Shown in pieces: positions 54,952-64,000 of a DNA stretch of 64,000 bases. The position numbers and the translations under genes are program-made. The DNA is taken from the NCBI GenBank assembly GCA_026545765.1, contig CM048839.1, positions 47,910,677-47,974,676 on the forward strand. Reading direction: 5' to 3'. Origin of the DNA: Plantago major. Lineage: Eukaryota; Streptophyta; Magnoliopsida; Lamiales; Plantaginaceae. The first letter of the stretch is position 1. The number at the start of each line of letters is the position of its first letter. The notes below the pieces were generated by a model. That model saw only the letters and a program-made list of their open reading frames with translations. It did no database searches and was not told the origin of the DNA.

Positions 54952-55325
54952 TGCGATGTCATCAGGTTCGAATCTGTTTCTTATGTTGTTCAATTTCGGG
55001 CTTCGTAACTTCGTTTACTCGAAAAGTTGTCTTCTACAAAGTTGTAGCATCTTCAATTATCTTCGCACTGGCTAGTCTCATGACATATTTTGACACCTCA
55101 AACTCCGTGCAACGGTCAATCCGGCGTATTCGCTTCCTTGTCCCGATTTGGCACAATTATGCTGTTTTGATGCCTGAAATCGTGCAAATCCTCAAAAACA
55201 CGATCATGACCTACAGAAAACACGCAAAGTTGGTAATTGACCATAAAACGATATAAATATTGAATCTAAGGCAAAAAAACAAGGGTATAAAATCATGCTA
55301 TATCGCACATTTCGTTGTCACATCA

Positions 55326-55361
55326 CATCCCAAACCAGTTTCTTGCTCATCCTTGAGCAAG
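55326..55361 (-). other. Element A polypurine tract and adjacent hairpin
   Basis: Sense GGTTTGGGATG ends at the 3' LTR (a weakened PPT). The hairpin at 55342-55361 is CTTGCTCA, TCCT, TGAGCAAG, a perfect 8-bp stem. Confidence 0.8.
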
Positions 55362-55837
55362 GCAAAAACGATAAAAAGTGACAAAGAAATGATGCCAAAC
55401 TCAGTACTCCAATTTAAAACTTTCCCAGGATGAATTTTTCAAAATCAACCCCGTTTAACAGCTAAGTCAGATATCGAAGATCATGAAGCCAGCAGACAAA
55501 AACGAACATTGATATGTATCGTCGGGTTCCCAAATAACAAGATCAATAATAATTCACATAAGAACCTTACGGCATGCGACTCATGCTTCCCTTCAAAAAG
55601 TAATTTACCGTATATACAGACTTCTGAGGCAATAAGAGATTAGGCTAGAAAAAGGATTAAGGTAGGATATGCATAAGTAAGGCTAAATGCTGAGATATAG
55701 ATCTTCCATGCTCCTTATGAATACTACCCTGCCAAAAGTTCATCCCTTCATCTCCACCTTCTCAAAATAATAAAGTCTGAAGCTCCTCTCTCTCTCTTTT
55801 TACATACTATTTTTTGCGGTCGTTTCGACCCGTTTGT

Positions 55838-56056
55838 TTTTTGTTGGCTATCATTGGGCTCTTTTAGTCTCTCCATTTCTTGGTAGTGTCTATTTTACCG
55901 AATTTTGAACTTTTGTGCGTGCTGGTTTGGTATACATGCCATCAACCCTCACGAACATGTAGCTTTAAGGGCCACGACGGTATGTTGGTAGTATCTGCAA
56001 CATGCCCAACACGAAAATGGTGATCACAAGGACCATAGATCCACTCCGAGACTTTT
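55838..56056 (-). repeat. Conserved 3' non-coding module (copy A)
   Basis: Same landmarks as copies B and C. The stretch from here to 56790 has no other gene; exact CTCCCCCAAACCTA motifs lie at 56197-56210 and 56682-56695. Confidence 0.75.
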
Positions 56057-56790
56057 AGTACATTTGCTTTTTATGGTACTTTTCTTCTTTTTTTTTTGTA
56101 CTTTGATATTTTCAGTACTTCTTTTCTTCTTCTTTTTTTTTTTTAGAGAGAGAGAACAAAACAGAGCAAATCAACCTCAACTTCCTTCTACTTCTCCTCC
56201 CCCAAACCTATTAGTTTCACATGGTTTACTTCTTCCCAAAATCCCTCTTTAACTAAGTAGACTCACTTAGAGCATAAAAGACTTCTAAAACAGCGTATAT
56301 AAGTGAATCAAGAGATTAAGGAAAATAAGGAGGGAAAAGTATTCTAAGACTGCCTCTTTATCTTTGTGTTACATGGCAAAAACTCATAAGTAGGTGCATG
56401 TAAAGTGTCTCGGTTCAAAATGTAAGATGAATATCTCTTGAGGATGAGAACATGGGTTCCTCAACAATCAACGTAAGTAATTGAAAGTGCCTCAATCAAA
56501 ACAATAAAATACTTAAATATTAAATAGGCTTGAATAAACTTCGAGTCACAGCTCGGTAAATAAATAGCGAGTCACAACTCGGTAACCATCCAAAATAGGA
56601 AAGAAATAAAAGTGCGACAATTGGAAACTAAATATCAAAAAATAAGGCCCTAAAAATTTTGAATTTCGAGTTACCGTTACCCTCCCCCAAACCTACGCTT
56701 GTGCTAGTCCCTTAGCACAAAACAGTAAAAAAGAAAGTAATGGGAACGAGAAAACTCCCCTGTCAGGTATGGTGGCCACTTCTTGGTAGA

Positions 56791-57639
56791 TCACTCCGTC
56801 TCTTTATAATCCGAAACGTAGGGGTCGTGTTCAGGTGTATAGCATTTCCAAGCTTCCTCCGGATCTTCCTCCTCATAAACAAAACCGTTCATTTGAATGA
56901 CCTTTCCCTTTAGCTTCTCTTGCTCCCTTGGTTCCTGTTCTTCAAGTTCCTGCACTGTTTCTTCAAAGTCATTCCAGTTAACACATGGTCTTTTGTTTTT
57001 GTGAGTAGGGTCAGGTTCTCCATCAGTGAGATCAACAAAGTTAGCTTGCTCTCTCATCGAGCTCAACTTTTCCTCAACGAGTTGCCTTTTCTTCACTACG
57101 AGCACGTGACTTGGTCTACACCCTCCGGTAGTCTTTCTTGCATTAGGCCTCAACCTTGGTTGGAAAGAAGATTCTCCTTCGTATGTGTTGAAGTCACCTT
57201 TTCTTTTAATTCCAAACTCTTCTTCATAGAAAAGATCACGAGCTCTCCTCAAATCTTCCTCCATCTCCTTCCTAGCTGTTGAGATTGCTTCATCTCTTTC
57301 TTTCCTTATTTTCTCTCTTGTTTGCAAGAATTCTTCCTCCAACTTAGCTAGAGCCTCCTCATGCTCATCTTGCAACCTTTTCCTCTCCCAACGATACCAA
57401 CCTTCGTGATCCATTGTCAAAGTCTCATAATAGGTATGTGGGTACTTCTCCTTGTCCTTCTTCTCATGATGTTCAATTCTTGACAAGGTTCGGTAATGAT
57501 TCTCTAGATTGTGTGCCTCTTCCAACTCATGCGATGATCCTTCTTCCCTAGTCTTGCTACTTTCACCACGTTCCATCCTCTTCAAAACTTCCAAAGACTT
57601 GCCTCTTCCAACTCCACCTACAATGAGTTTCTTTGCCAT
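56791..57639 (-). CDS. Extra coiled-coil ORF of element A
   Basis: 282 codons from ATG at 57639, intact. Basic start (MAKKLIVGGVGRGKSLEVLK), then long charged helices (ERKRLQDEHEEALAKLEEEF, REKIRKERDEAISTARKEME), a short basic segment (RLRPNARKTTGGCRPSH), NFVDLTDGEPDPTHKNKRP and an acidic C-terminus. No signal peptide, membrane helix or metal motif. It sits 3' of integrase, like the extra ORF of B, but shares no sequence with it. It is the only clearly intact ORF of the element. Function unknown; an RNA- or Gag-interacting accessory protein is a guess. Confidence 0.65.
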   Translation of the reverse strand: MAKKLIVGGVGRGKSLEVLKRMERGESSKTREEGSSHELEEAHNLENHYRTLSRIEHHEKKDKEKYPHTYYETLTMDHEGWYRWERKRLQDEHEEALAKLEEEFLQTREKIRKERDEAISTARKEMEEDLRRARDLFYEEEFGIKRKGDFNTYEGESSFQPRLRPNARKTTGGCRPSHVLVVKKRQLVEEKLSSMREQANFVDLTDGEPDPTHKNKRPCVNWNDFEETVQELEEQEPREQEKLKGKVIQMNGFVYEEEDPEEAWKCYTPEHDPYVSDYKETE

Positions 57640-58199
57640 GTTCCTAAGAATGGTGATGAAAACTTTTAAGATTAGTTCACATCTCCCCCAAACCTAATCG
57701 AGGCAAGGTGGATAGAAATAGCATGCTTTGAGAACCTCAAAAAATCATATAATCGCAGAAAATTAAAACATGCATACTAACGGATGAGAATGATAGATTA
57801 AGCATAGCATAGTTTATCATTAGAACATGCATATTGACATTAATGCAAACTTCCGACCTTCCATGCTCAATGCGTATGTACCAAGACATGCATTACGTAT
57901 ACATAATCATAAATCATGCGAGTAGAAGTGATGAGAAGAGTAGTGTCGAAGAATCGTACCTTGAATTGCCGAAGAACTTGAATTCTTGAGAGAAAAATAA
58001 GTAAGATGCTTATTCTAGAATGCAATGCTTTTGTGCTTGTGAACTTGTGAGTTTAGAGAAGGTAATGATGCATATAAATAAGTTTAGAGTGCTGCCAATT
58101 GAAGGAAATTCATGAAAAAACCTTCCAAAAATGAGAAACAAGTGAAAGGAAATTTCCAAAAACAAAAAAAGGCAACAAAATCTGGCAGAATCAGGCTAC
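57640..58199 (-). other. Element A spacer between integrase and extra ORF
   Basis: No gene. CTCCCCCAAACCTA at 57683-57696, 43 nt before the ATG of the coiled-coil ORF in sense. Confidence 0.5.
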
Positions 58200-58253
58200 T
58201 GCGGTCTAGCGACCGCAAAAGCACTGACTGCGGTCCCCTAGCGGCCGCAGTCA
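58200..58253. repeat. Two GC-rich hairpins downstream of A pol
   Basis: TGCGGTC, TAGC, GACCGCA (58200-58217) and TGACTGCGG ... CCGCAGTCA (58225-58253). Same position relative to pol as the B hairpin at 9899-9925, and the same core CTGCGGTC/GACCGCAG. Confidence 0.85.
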
Positions 58254-58454
58254 GGGTTCTGTTTTTCCAGTTTTGTTCGTTTGAAATTTTTTCTCGTTTT
58301 CTTGTTTTCTTTTGTTTTTTCAATTTTATTTTGTTAATTTGAAAAAGAAACTTTCTAAGGATAAGATAACTAATGCAAATGACCTACTTGTGCGAAAAAA
58401 TTTTAAAAACATGAAATGCATGCAAACTATGTAAAATGCAATAAACGTAAATAC

Positions 58455-59770
58455 TTACAAAACGTTGGGTTGCCTCCCAACAAGCGCTCGTTTATAGTCG
58501 TTGCCCGACTTTTCATCGATCTCCGGCAAGTCCAACCTGTACGTCTCCGTCTGGTTGGTGTGTTGTTGATCTCCTGAGATGTAGGGTTTAACTCTGTGCC
58601 CGTTCACCTTGAAAATCCCCTTCGTCTTGTAGTCTAGCAACTGGATCCTTCCATACGGATATACCTTGAGGACTTTGTACGGTCCTTTCAATTTGCTCCT
58701 CAACTTGCCCGGGAACCACTTCAGACGAGAGTCGTATAGCAACACTTCCTGCCCTTCTTCAATCTGTTTGTGCCTGATGTGCTTGTCAGCCATCTTTGAG
58801 TTGGCGTAGGCCTGATTCCGGATTTCAGTCAGCTAGTTGAGATCCAACAATCTCTTCTTTCCACTTGCATCCAGATCGCAGTTTAGAGTCTTGATGGCCC
58901 ACCATGCCATATGCTCCACTTCAAAAGGTAGGTGGGACATCTTCCCGTATACAATCCTGTATGGACTTGCTCCCAACACTGTTTTATATGTTGTTCGGTA
59001 TGCCCACAGAGCGTTCGGCATGGCATGAGACCAATCCTTCCTGCTCGGCTTAAGCACTCTCTCCAATATAGTCTTCATCTGTCCGTTGCTCACCTCCACT
59101 TGCCTAGATATTTGCGGATGATATGGAGTTGCTATCATGTGCCTGATGTGAAACTTACGCAAACAGTCCGCGAATAGCTTGTTGCAAAAATTCGCACCTC
59201 CATCGCTGATGATCGTCTTTCGTGTTCCATATCTGGCAAATATGTTCTCCTTGAGAAACTTTAACACCACCAGTGCATGTTTGTTCTTGTGGCCTGTGCC
59301 TCCACCCACTTTGAGACATAATAAACTGCAACCAGTATGTACTCGTTCCCATCTAACTTTGGGAAGGGTCCCATGAAGTTTATTCCCTAGAAGTCGAAGA
59401 TCTCTGCCACCAGGTTGGTAGTCATAGGCATCTCGTCCCTTTTGGTGATGATCCCCGTTCTTTGGCACGTATCACAATTCTTGCAGAAGGTTATTACGTC
59501 CTTGTAGATCGTCTCCCAGTAGAATCCTGACTGAAGGACTTTGTGGGCGGTTTTCGTTGGCCCATAATGCCCTCCACACTCAAATTCGTGACAGTGTCTC
59601 AGTTTGCACTCCTGCTCATGCTCCGGGACGCATATTCTGTAGACCATATCTCCTCCTTCCTTGAACAAATGCGGTGGCTCCCAAATGAAACCTCTACTCT
59701 TTGTTATTAGAGCAATATTCTCTGTTAGTGTCCAATCCTTCTTCAGCACTCCACCTGTGAGAAAATTCAC
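58455..59770 (-). pseudogene. Integrase of element A
   Basis: Sense order: CHEFECGGHYGPTKTAHKV and CKNCDTCQR (HHCC zinc site, 59387-59770), a frameshift near 59390-59350, core landmarks TIISDGGANFCNKLF, TPYHPQISRQVEVSNGQ (E of the catalytic triad) and WAYRTTYKT, a UAG at 58833-58835, then KWFPGKLRSKLKGPYKVLKV (GPY/F-type module) and the tail ALVGRQPNVL. Would insert the cDNA. Stops and frameshifts inactivate it. Confidence 0.85.
58464..58481. repeat. Hairpin at the end of A pol
   Basis: GTTGGG, TTGCCT, CCCAAC. Element B has CTTGGG, TTGCCT, CCCAAG at 10112-10129: same loop, one compensatory pair. It overlaps the codons for GRQP. Confidence 0.7.
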
Positions 59771-60297
59771 AATATCTGCATACCTCGGCTCCTTCTCAAC
59801 AATGAAAACCTGTTCCCCAGGAAAATCATCATCAATTTTTCTCCTTCCTTAGGCGTGGTGATTCTGGAGAGGTGATCTGCGATACTGTTCTCTTTCCCTT
59901 GCCTGTCTACTATCTTATAGTCAAACTACTACAACAGAAGTACCCATCGGATGAGTCTCAACTTTGCGTCCATCTTCACTATCAGATGTCTCAGTGCGGC
60001 GTGATCACTGTGGATGATAACCTAATATCCCACAATATAACTCCGAAACTTTTCTAAGGCGAATACGACTGCCATGAATTTTTTCTCTGTGGTGAAGTAG
60101 TTCTTCTACGCATCGTTCATAGATTTGTTGGCGTAGTAGATTGCCTTGAATTGCTTCTCCACTTTCTGTCCTAATACAGCTCCATCAGCAAAGTCCGATG
60201 CACCGCACATTATTTCGAACGGAATCTCCCAGTTGGGTTCAGTCATAATCGGAGAGGTTACCAGCTTCTCTTTCAGGCTGCTCCATGCCTCATACAA
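59771..60297 (-). pseudogene. RNase H of element A
   Basis: WSSLKEKLVTSPIMTEPNWE, CGASDFADGAVLGQK (first catalytic Asp), AIYYANKSMNDA, a stop at 60106, then FTTEKKFMAVVFALEKFRSY, HSDHAALRHLI and ADHLSRIT. Several further stops. It would degrade the RNA strand of the RNA:DNA hybrid. Confidence 0.8.
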
Positions 60298-61383
60298 TCC
60301 TCATCGAAATCAAACTTGACATCCTTCCTCAGTAGATTGTTGAGAGGTTTAGCTTCCACTGACAAGTACTTGATAAATCTCCTGTGAAAGTTGATATGCC
60401 CCAAGAAGGATTGAAGTTCCTTGACGTTGGTTGGTGGCGCTAGCTTCGATATCATCTCCACCTTCACTTCATCCACTTTGATCCCTTCCTTTGAAATAAT
60501 ATGTCCCAGCACTATTCCATCCTTGACCATAAAAGTGCTCTTCTTCCAGCTCAGAGTCAGATTGCACTCGATGCATCTTTCCAGAACCAGTGATAACTTC
60601 TGAAGACAGTCTTCGAACGAGTTTCCAAACACTGAGAAGTCATCCATGAACACTTCTATGAACTTCCCCACCATGTCGCTAAATATAGACAGCATGCATC
60701 TCTGGAAGGTAGCCGGCGCGTTGCGTAATCCAAACGGCATCCTTCTATAAACAAACGTTCCAAAGGGGTAGGTAAAAGTAGTCTTCTCCTGGTCTTCAGG
60801 TGCGATGGGGATTTGGAAAAATCCAGATAGCCCGTCCAAGAAACAGTAATACTCATGCCTTGTCAAACTGTCCAACATCTGATCTATAAATGGTAGGGGA
60901 AAGTGGTCCTTCCTTGTAGCTGCATTCAATCTCCTGTAGTCGATACACATCCTCCATCTTGTAGCAATCCTAGTTGCGATATTGTCCTTTACCATTATTC
61001 CTGACTTCTTAGGAACCACGTGTATCAGACTCACTCAATTGCTACTTTCGATAGGGTAGATCAGCCCGTTATTCAGAAGCTTGTGGATCTCCTTCTTCAC
61101 TACTTCCATTACCACTGGATTATGTCTCCTTTGATGTTCCCAAACTGGCTTAGCTCCTTCCTCCAGTGTAATAGTATGCATGCACCTTACGGGTGATCCC
61201 CTTGATGTCGGTTATATCCCATCCTATTGCTTCCATATACTTCTTCAAGACCTCTACTAACTTCTCTTCTTGATCCTTAGTCAAAGATGAAGATATAATG
61301 ACAGGAAAGAACTTGTCATCAGATAAGAAAACGTACTTGCGGTCTGCTGGTAGCGGCTTGAGTTTCGATTTTGACCGTAGCAC
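60273..61383 (-). pseudogene. Reverse transcriptase of element A
   Basis: LKPLPADRKYVFLSDDKFF and WDITDIKGI open the domain (61150-61383), then a frameshift or stop region to 61034. The main part has IHVVPKKSGI, WRMCIDYRRLNAATRKDHFP, FLDGLSGFFQIPI, TFTYPFGTFVYRRMPFG, FMDDFSVFG (catalytic DD) and FLGHINFHRRFIKYLS. This is the standard gypsy RT order, with the MDDFSVFG form of Athila elements. Confidence 0.85.
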
Positions 61384-62277
61384 CTATTCCAATCCAAATG
61401 CCGGTGGTTCGTCCTTCTCCTGTTTCTCTATTGTTTCCACAACATACAGTTGCTCGAGCCTCTCATACTGTTCTATGTCAAAGTCTTCTTCATCCTCCTC
61501 TATCAGATCTGGCATCAGATATCCAAACTCAATTTCGTCTCCAAGGTGGAAATCATCTGCGCTTTCCAAATATCCTCTCTCTATCCTCTTTCCTTCTTCT
61601 AGGAGTTCACCTTTAGAATCGAAACGCTTCTTTTTCCCTTCCACAATCAATGAATATATAGTCTTCTCCCCCGTGTCGACTACGGCTTCCATCTGATGTA
61701 GTGTTGCTTGTCCAATAAGCATTTTAGATCTCATCACGCTTCCTTCCATATCCATCCCCAGGAAGTCTAGCCTTGACCTTATACCTCCGATCTCCACAGG
61801 TAAACCTCTGATTTCCCCAGCACATTTCTTTATCGAGTTGTCGGCCAGCTGGACGCTAGTTCCACATGGTTCAATCTTATCTTCAATCCCTAGCTCCCTT
61901 GCGCTAGCCAATGACATAAGATTTACGCTGGCTCCAAGGTCAATAATGCAATTTACCTTTTTGCCCTTCATTCCAATCGTCATGCTGAACTGTACCGGAT
62001 CTCCTATTCCTCTCCTTATGATGTCTGATCCTTCTCTCCACGCCACTCCAACGTAGGCTTTCTTCTGGTTATGGAAGTCCCTTATAGTTTTCATGTAGTC
62101 GGATGGGTATAAAGTAATCAGATTGGGCACTGGTACCAGAATAGATTGGTTCTCTAGGTTTCCTTTAGCCTTCATCTTCGCTGCCTTCTTGACATCATTT
62201 GTGAGCCTTCCTGGAAAAGGTAAGTCTTTTAGGAGAACTATTCCCTCATCTTCTGCCCGGACATATCCTCTTTCCAT
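61384..62277 (-). pseudogene. Aspartic protease region of element A
   Basis: 297 open codons. FSMTIGMKGKKVNCIIDLGA, then SVNLMSLASARELG, is the Athila-type protease active site (DLGAS). VQLADNSIKKCAGEIRGLPV follows. The acidic linker toward RT (DLIEEDEEDFDIEQYERLEQ) corresponds to the one kept in element B. Open in itself; the polyprotein around it is broken. Confidence 0.8.
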
Positions 62278-63656
62278 CAGGTTGTCATCATATCTTCCTC
62301 TCCTGGCTGCTAACCTTTCTTCCTGTTTCTTCTTCTCCTTGCTTCTTTCTCAAACTTCCCTTTCTCACCTTCTCCCTCTTCTTCTTCTACATCCACTATC
62401 TCCACATTCTTCTTCTTTCTGGTTCTTTTGTCACTTCTAGGAATAGAATGCGGGGTTGTTATCCAGCTCCTAGTAGTGATAGCCCCAATGCTCTCCACTT
62501 TATGCTCCTTAACTTCTTCCACCTTTTCATCCAGCTCCCTAACTGCATACTTTATTTCGACCAGATCGTCCATGACTGCATCGAATTCACCACTTAACTT
62601 TCTATTGCTTCCTCAGTTGAGGCGACATTCTCCATGAACAGCTTCATCAGGTAGTGTGTTTCCTCGCTTCCTTTTTTTTTTAGTTCCTCCAGCACTGATT
62701 GCCCTCTCTGGTTATGATGTTCCTTGATGGTCTTGATCTCCTCTTCCAAGATCTTTTAGCGGTTACAATGTTGTCGACCACCTGTTCGCGGCTGATCTTG
62801 AAAACTTCATCCTTCCCTTCGATACTCAGCTCAATAGGTTTCCCTTCTGGCACTTCTTGGCTTACTTCCTTTGATATGCTTCTCTTATCCAAGTATGCAG
62901 GAGTTCCTACGCTCTGTCCCATAGCCCATTGTGCTTCTTCCTCAACTGCGGCTACTGTCCTTACTTCTTCCATCGCCTCCATCTTGTTGAAGATCTCATT
63001 CTCCTTCAGCTGCTCACTCCTGTACCTTGAATTCTTAGCAACACTTGCACAAGCTTCCAGTACTTGCTTAGCAGAACTCCCCATAAATGATCCCTTCAGA
63101 GCTATGTCTATAAGGTCTCTGAACTCCTCTCTAACTCCTAAGTAGAAATACTCACAAAGCTGTCGCGAAGTAAACTGATGTTGGGGGCAGTTGTACCGCA
63201 TCTCCTCAAACATATCCTATGCATCATGAAAAGATTCCTTCTGTTTCTGAGCGAAGTGGGATATCATCCTCCTTTCTCTCATTATCCTTGCAAGCAACCT
63301 CTTCAAGAACATACTCCTCAGCTCTTCCCACTCGATGAATTCTTCTTTGATTGAATATATCCATCTTTTTGCTGCTCCCGCAGTGTTTTGATGAAGAACC
63401 AGAATTTCAGCTCACCATCGGTTAATTCCTTCATCGGAAACTGCTCAACAATAGACTCGAATGCATACATGAACTCGCATTCATTCTCTCCTTCTTTGCC
63501 TCTGAACTTTGGTAGTGCGCTAATCAGAGTCAGATCAAATCCGTACTCCCTTACATGCGGCTGGATCCGAATTCCACTCCTTCTTGGTTTCAGCATACTG
63601 ATCTCCCTGTTAGTCCTTTCGTCTTCTTCTTCCATCTCGATATTTCCTGTAAACAA
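62278..63656 (-). pseudogene. Gag of element A
   Basis: N-terminal part 63656-63318 (SGIRIQPHVREYGFDLTLIS, FRGKEGENECEFMYAFE, PMKELTDGELKFWFF), a frameshifted region, then 63213-62680 (CPQHQFTSRQLCEYFYLGV, LKGSFMGSSAKQVLEACASV), and 62573-62310 with a basic tail. The layout matches Athila Gag. At least three frame breaks. Confidence 0.75.
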
Positions 63657-63714
63657 AAGTAGTTACTGCTCGAAAATAACCAAATAAGTTCTACGCATGC
63701 AATCTACTAATTAT

Positions 63715-63732
63715 TCCCAGGCAACGACGCCA
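63715..63732 (-). other. Element A primer binding site
   Basis: Sense TGGCGTCGTTGCCTGGGA, close to the tRNA-Asp complement, nine bases from the LTR edge. It differs from element C's PBS at four positions. Confidence 0.7.
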
Positions 63733-63741
63733 AATTTTTTA

Positions 63742-64000
63742 TGTGTATCCGGAAGATTTTGATTTCGTTGTAGAGACTGTAATCCCCAAATACAATCAAC
63801 AGATTAAATTTATAATTGCCAAAGCTCACTAAAACACAGTTTATAGTGGTAAGTTAACGAGAGATATCATTCTCTCGGGAATAATGCTCGATTGAAATAG
63901 AATATTAAATTGTTGGTTTTTCAATAAAAAGGAAATAACAAATTTTTGGTATTTTTTTAATAAGTAAAATAAACACATAAGCAGGAACGTAATTTTAATA
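63742..64000 (-). repeat. Element A 5' LTR (start only)
   Basis: Colinear with 53801 onward with scattered differences; continues beyond the window. Confidence 0.9.

Larger units (their letters stand above)
53801..55325 (-). repeat. Element A 3' LTR
   Basis: 1,525 bp, TGTGTATCCGG to CACATCA. It shares the block GAGACCCCTGAGGTC, TTATTTATAGGTGAAAT and the CTTGTCCCGATTTGGCAC end region with the B LTR. It contains a 49-bp tandem duplication (54653-54750) and GC-rich inverted repeats (54910-54951). Confidence 0.9.
53801..64000 (-). mobile_element. Element A: Athila-like Ty3/gypsy element (right end outside the window)
   Basis: LTR starts TGTGTATCCGGAAG occur at 53801 and 63742. Between them, on the minus strand: PBS, gag, protease, RT, RNase H, integrase, extra coiled-coil ORF, conserved 3' module, PPT-like tract and 3' LTR. 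Nearly every pol domain is present, but there are several stops and frameshifts. It inserted in a C-family LTR. Confidence 0.9.

Overview
This is a nuclear DNA window from a flowering plant, most probably a eudicot. The non-coding DNA is AT-rich, there is an intron-split plant terpene synthase, LTR retrotransposons are nested in one another, and there are Mutator-like, CACTA, LINE, SINE-like and Helitron-like relics. A narrower placement (asterid, perhaps Lamiales) is only a guess. I see no bacterial, organellar or viral genome features. Almost all long reading frames belong to mobile elements, and most are broken.

Layout. 1-2229: 5' end (minus strand) of a Tat/Retand-like Ty3/gypsy element. 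2252-2430: SINE-like sequence. 3515-14417: solo LTR of a SIRE-like Ty1/copia element (target duplication CACTA), split by element B (4932-14377, minus), an Athila-like element that has gag and protease but has lost RT, RNase H and nearly all of integrase. 14488-16430: copia gag relic. 16617-19050: L1-type LINE 3' end, minus strand, split by an LTR-like insertion. 19088-21650: repeats and palindromes. 21860-26783: element C, a small non-autonomous Athila-like element (target duplication GTTAC). 28609-28636: Helitron-like 3' terminus. 29305-30434: Mutator-like element with a perfect 9-bp target duplication. 30483-30590: 5S rRNA-derived sequence, possibly a Cassandra LTR. 31001-32466: terpene synthase of linalool/nerolidol synthase type, with only the catalytic domain left.

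33295-51187: element E (minus, target duplication GTTTG), carrying a CACTA element (34072-34938) and the SIRE-like element D (35434-49489, plus, target duplication GTTGT). D has gag, integrase, RT/RNase H and then a long 3' gene that reads as six exons with five short GT-AG introns. 51527-52414: second Mutator-like element, apparently carrying a captured 5' UTR and first exon. 52910-53800: start of a C-family LTR. 53801-64000: Athila-like element A (minus, right end outside the window) with broken gag, protease, RT, RNase H and integrase and one intact extra coiled-coil ORF.

The most informative signals lie in the non-coding parts of the elements. The related but clearly different elements A, B and C share a 3' module of about 210 bp and a small hairpin beside the polypurine tract with compensatory base changes; the unrelated E has a hairpin in the same place. 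A and B share GC-rich hairpins and an exact 14-mer purine-tract motif that brackets their extra ORFs, although those ORFs differ. With the intron-bearing 3' gene of D, these are the main candidates for undescribed biology. The only recognisable host gene is the truncated terpene synthase.
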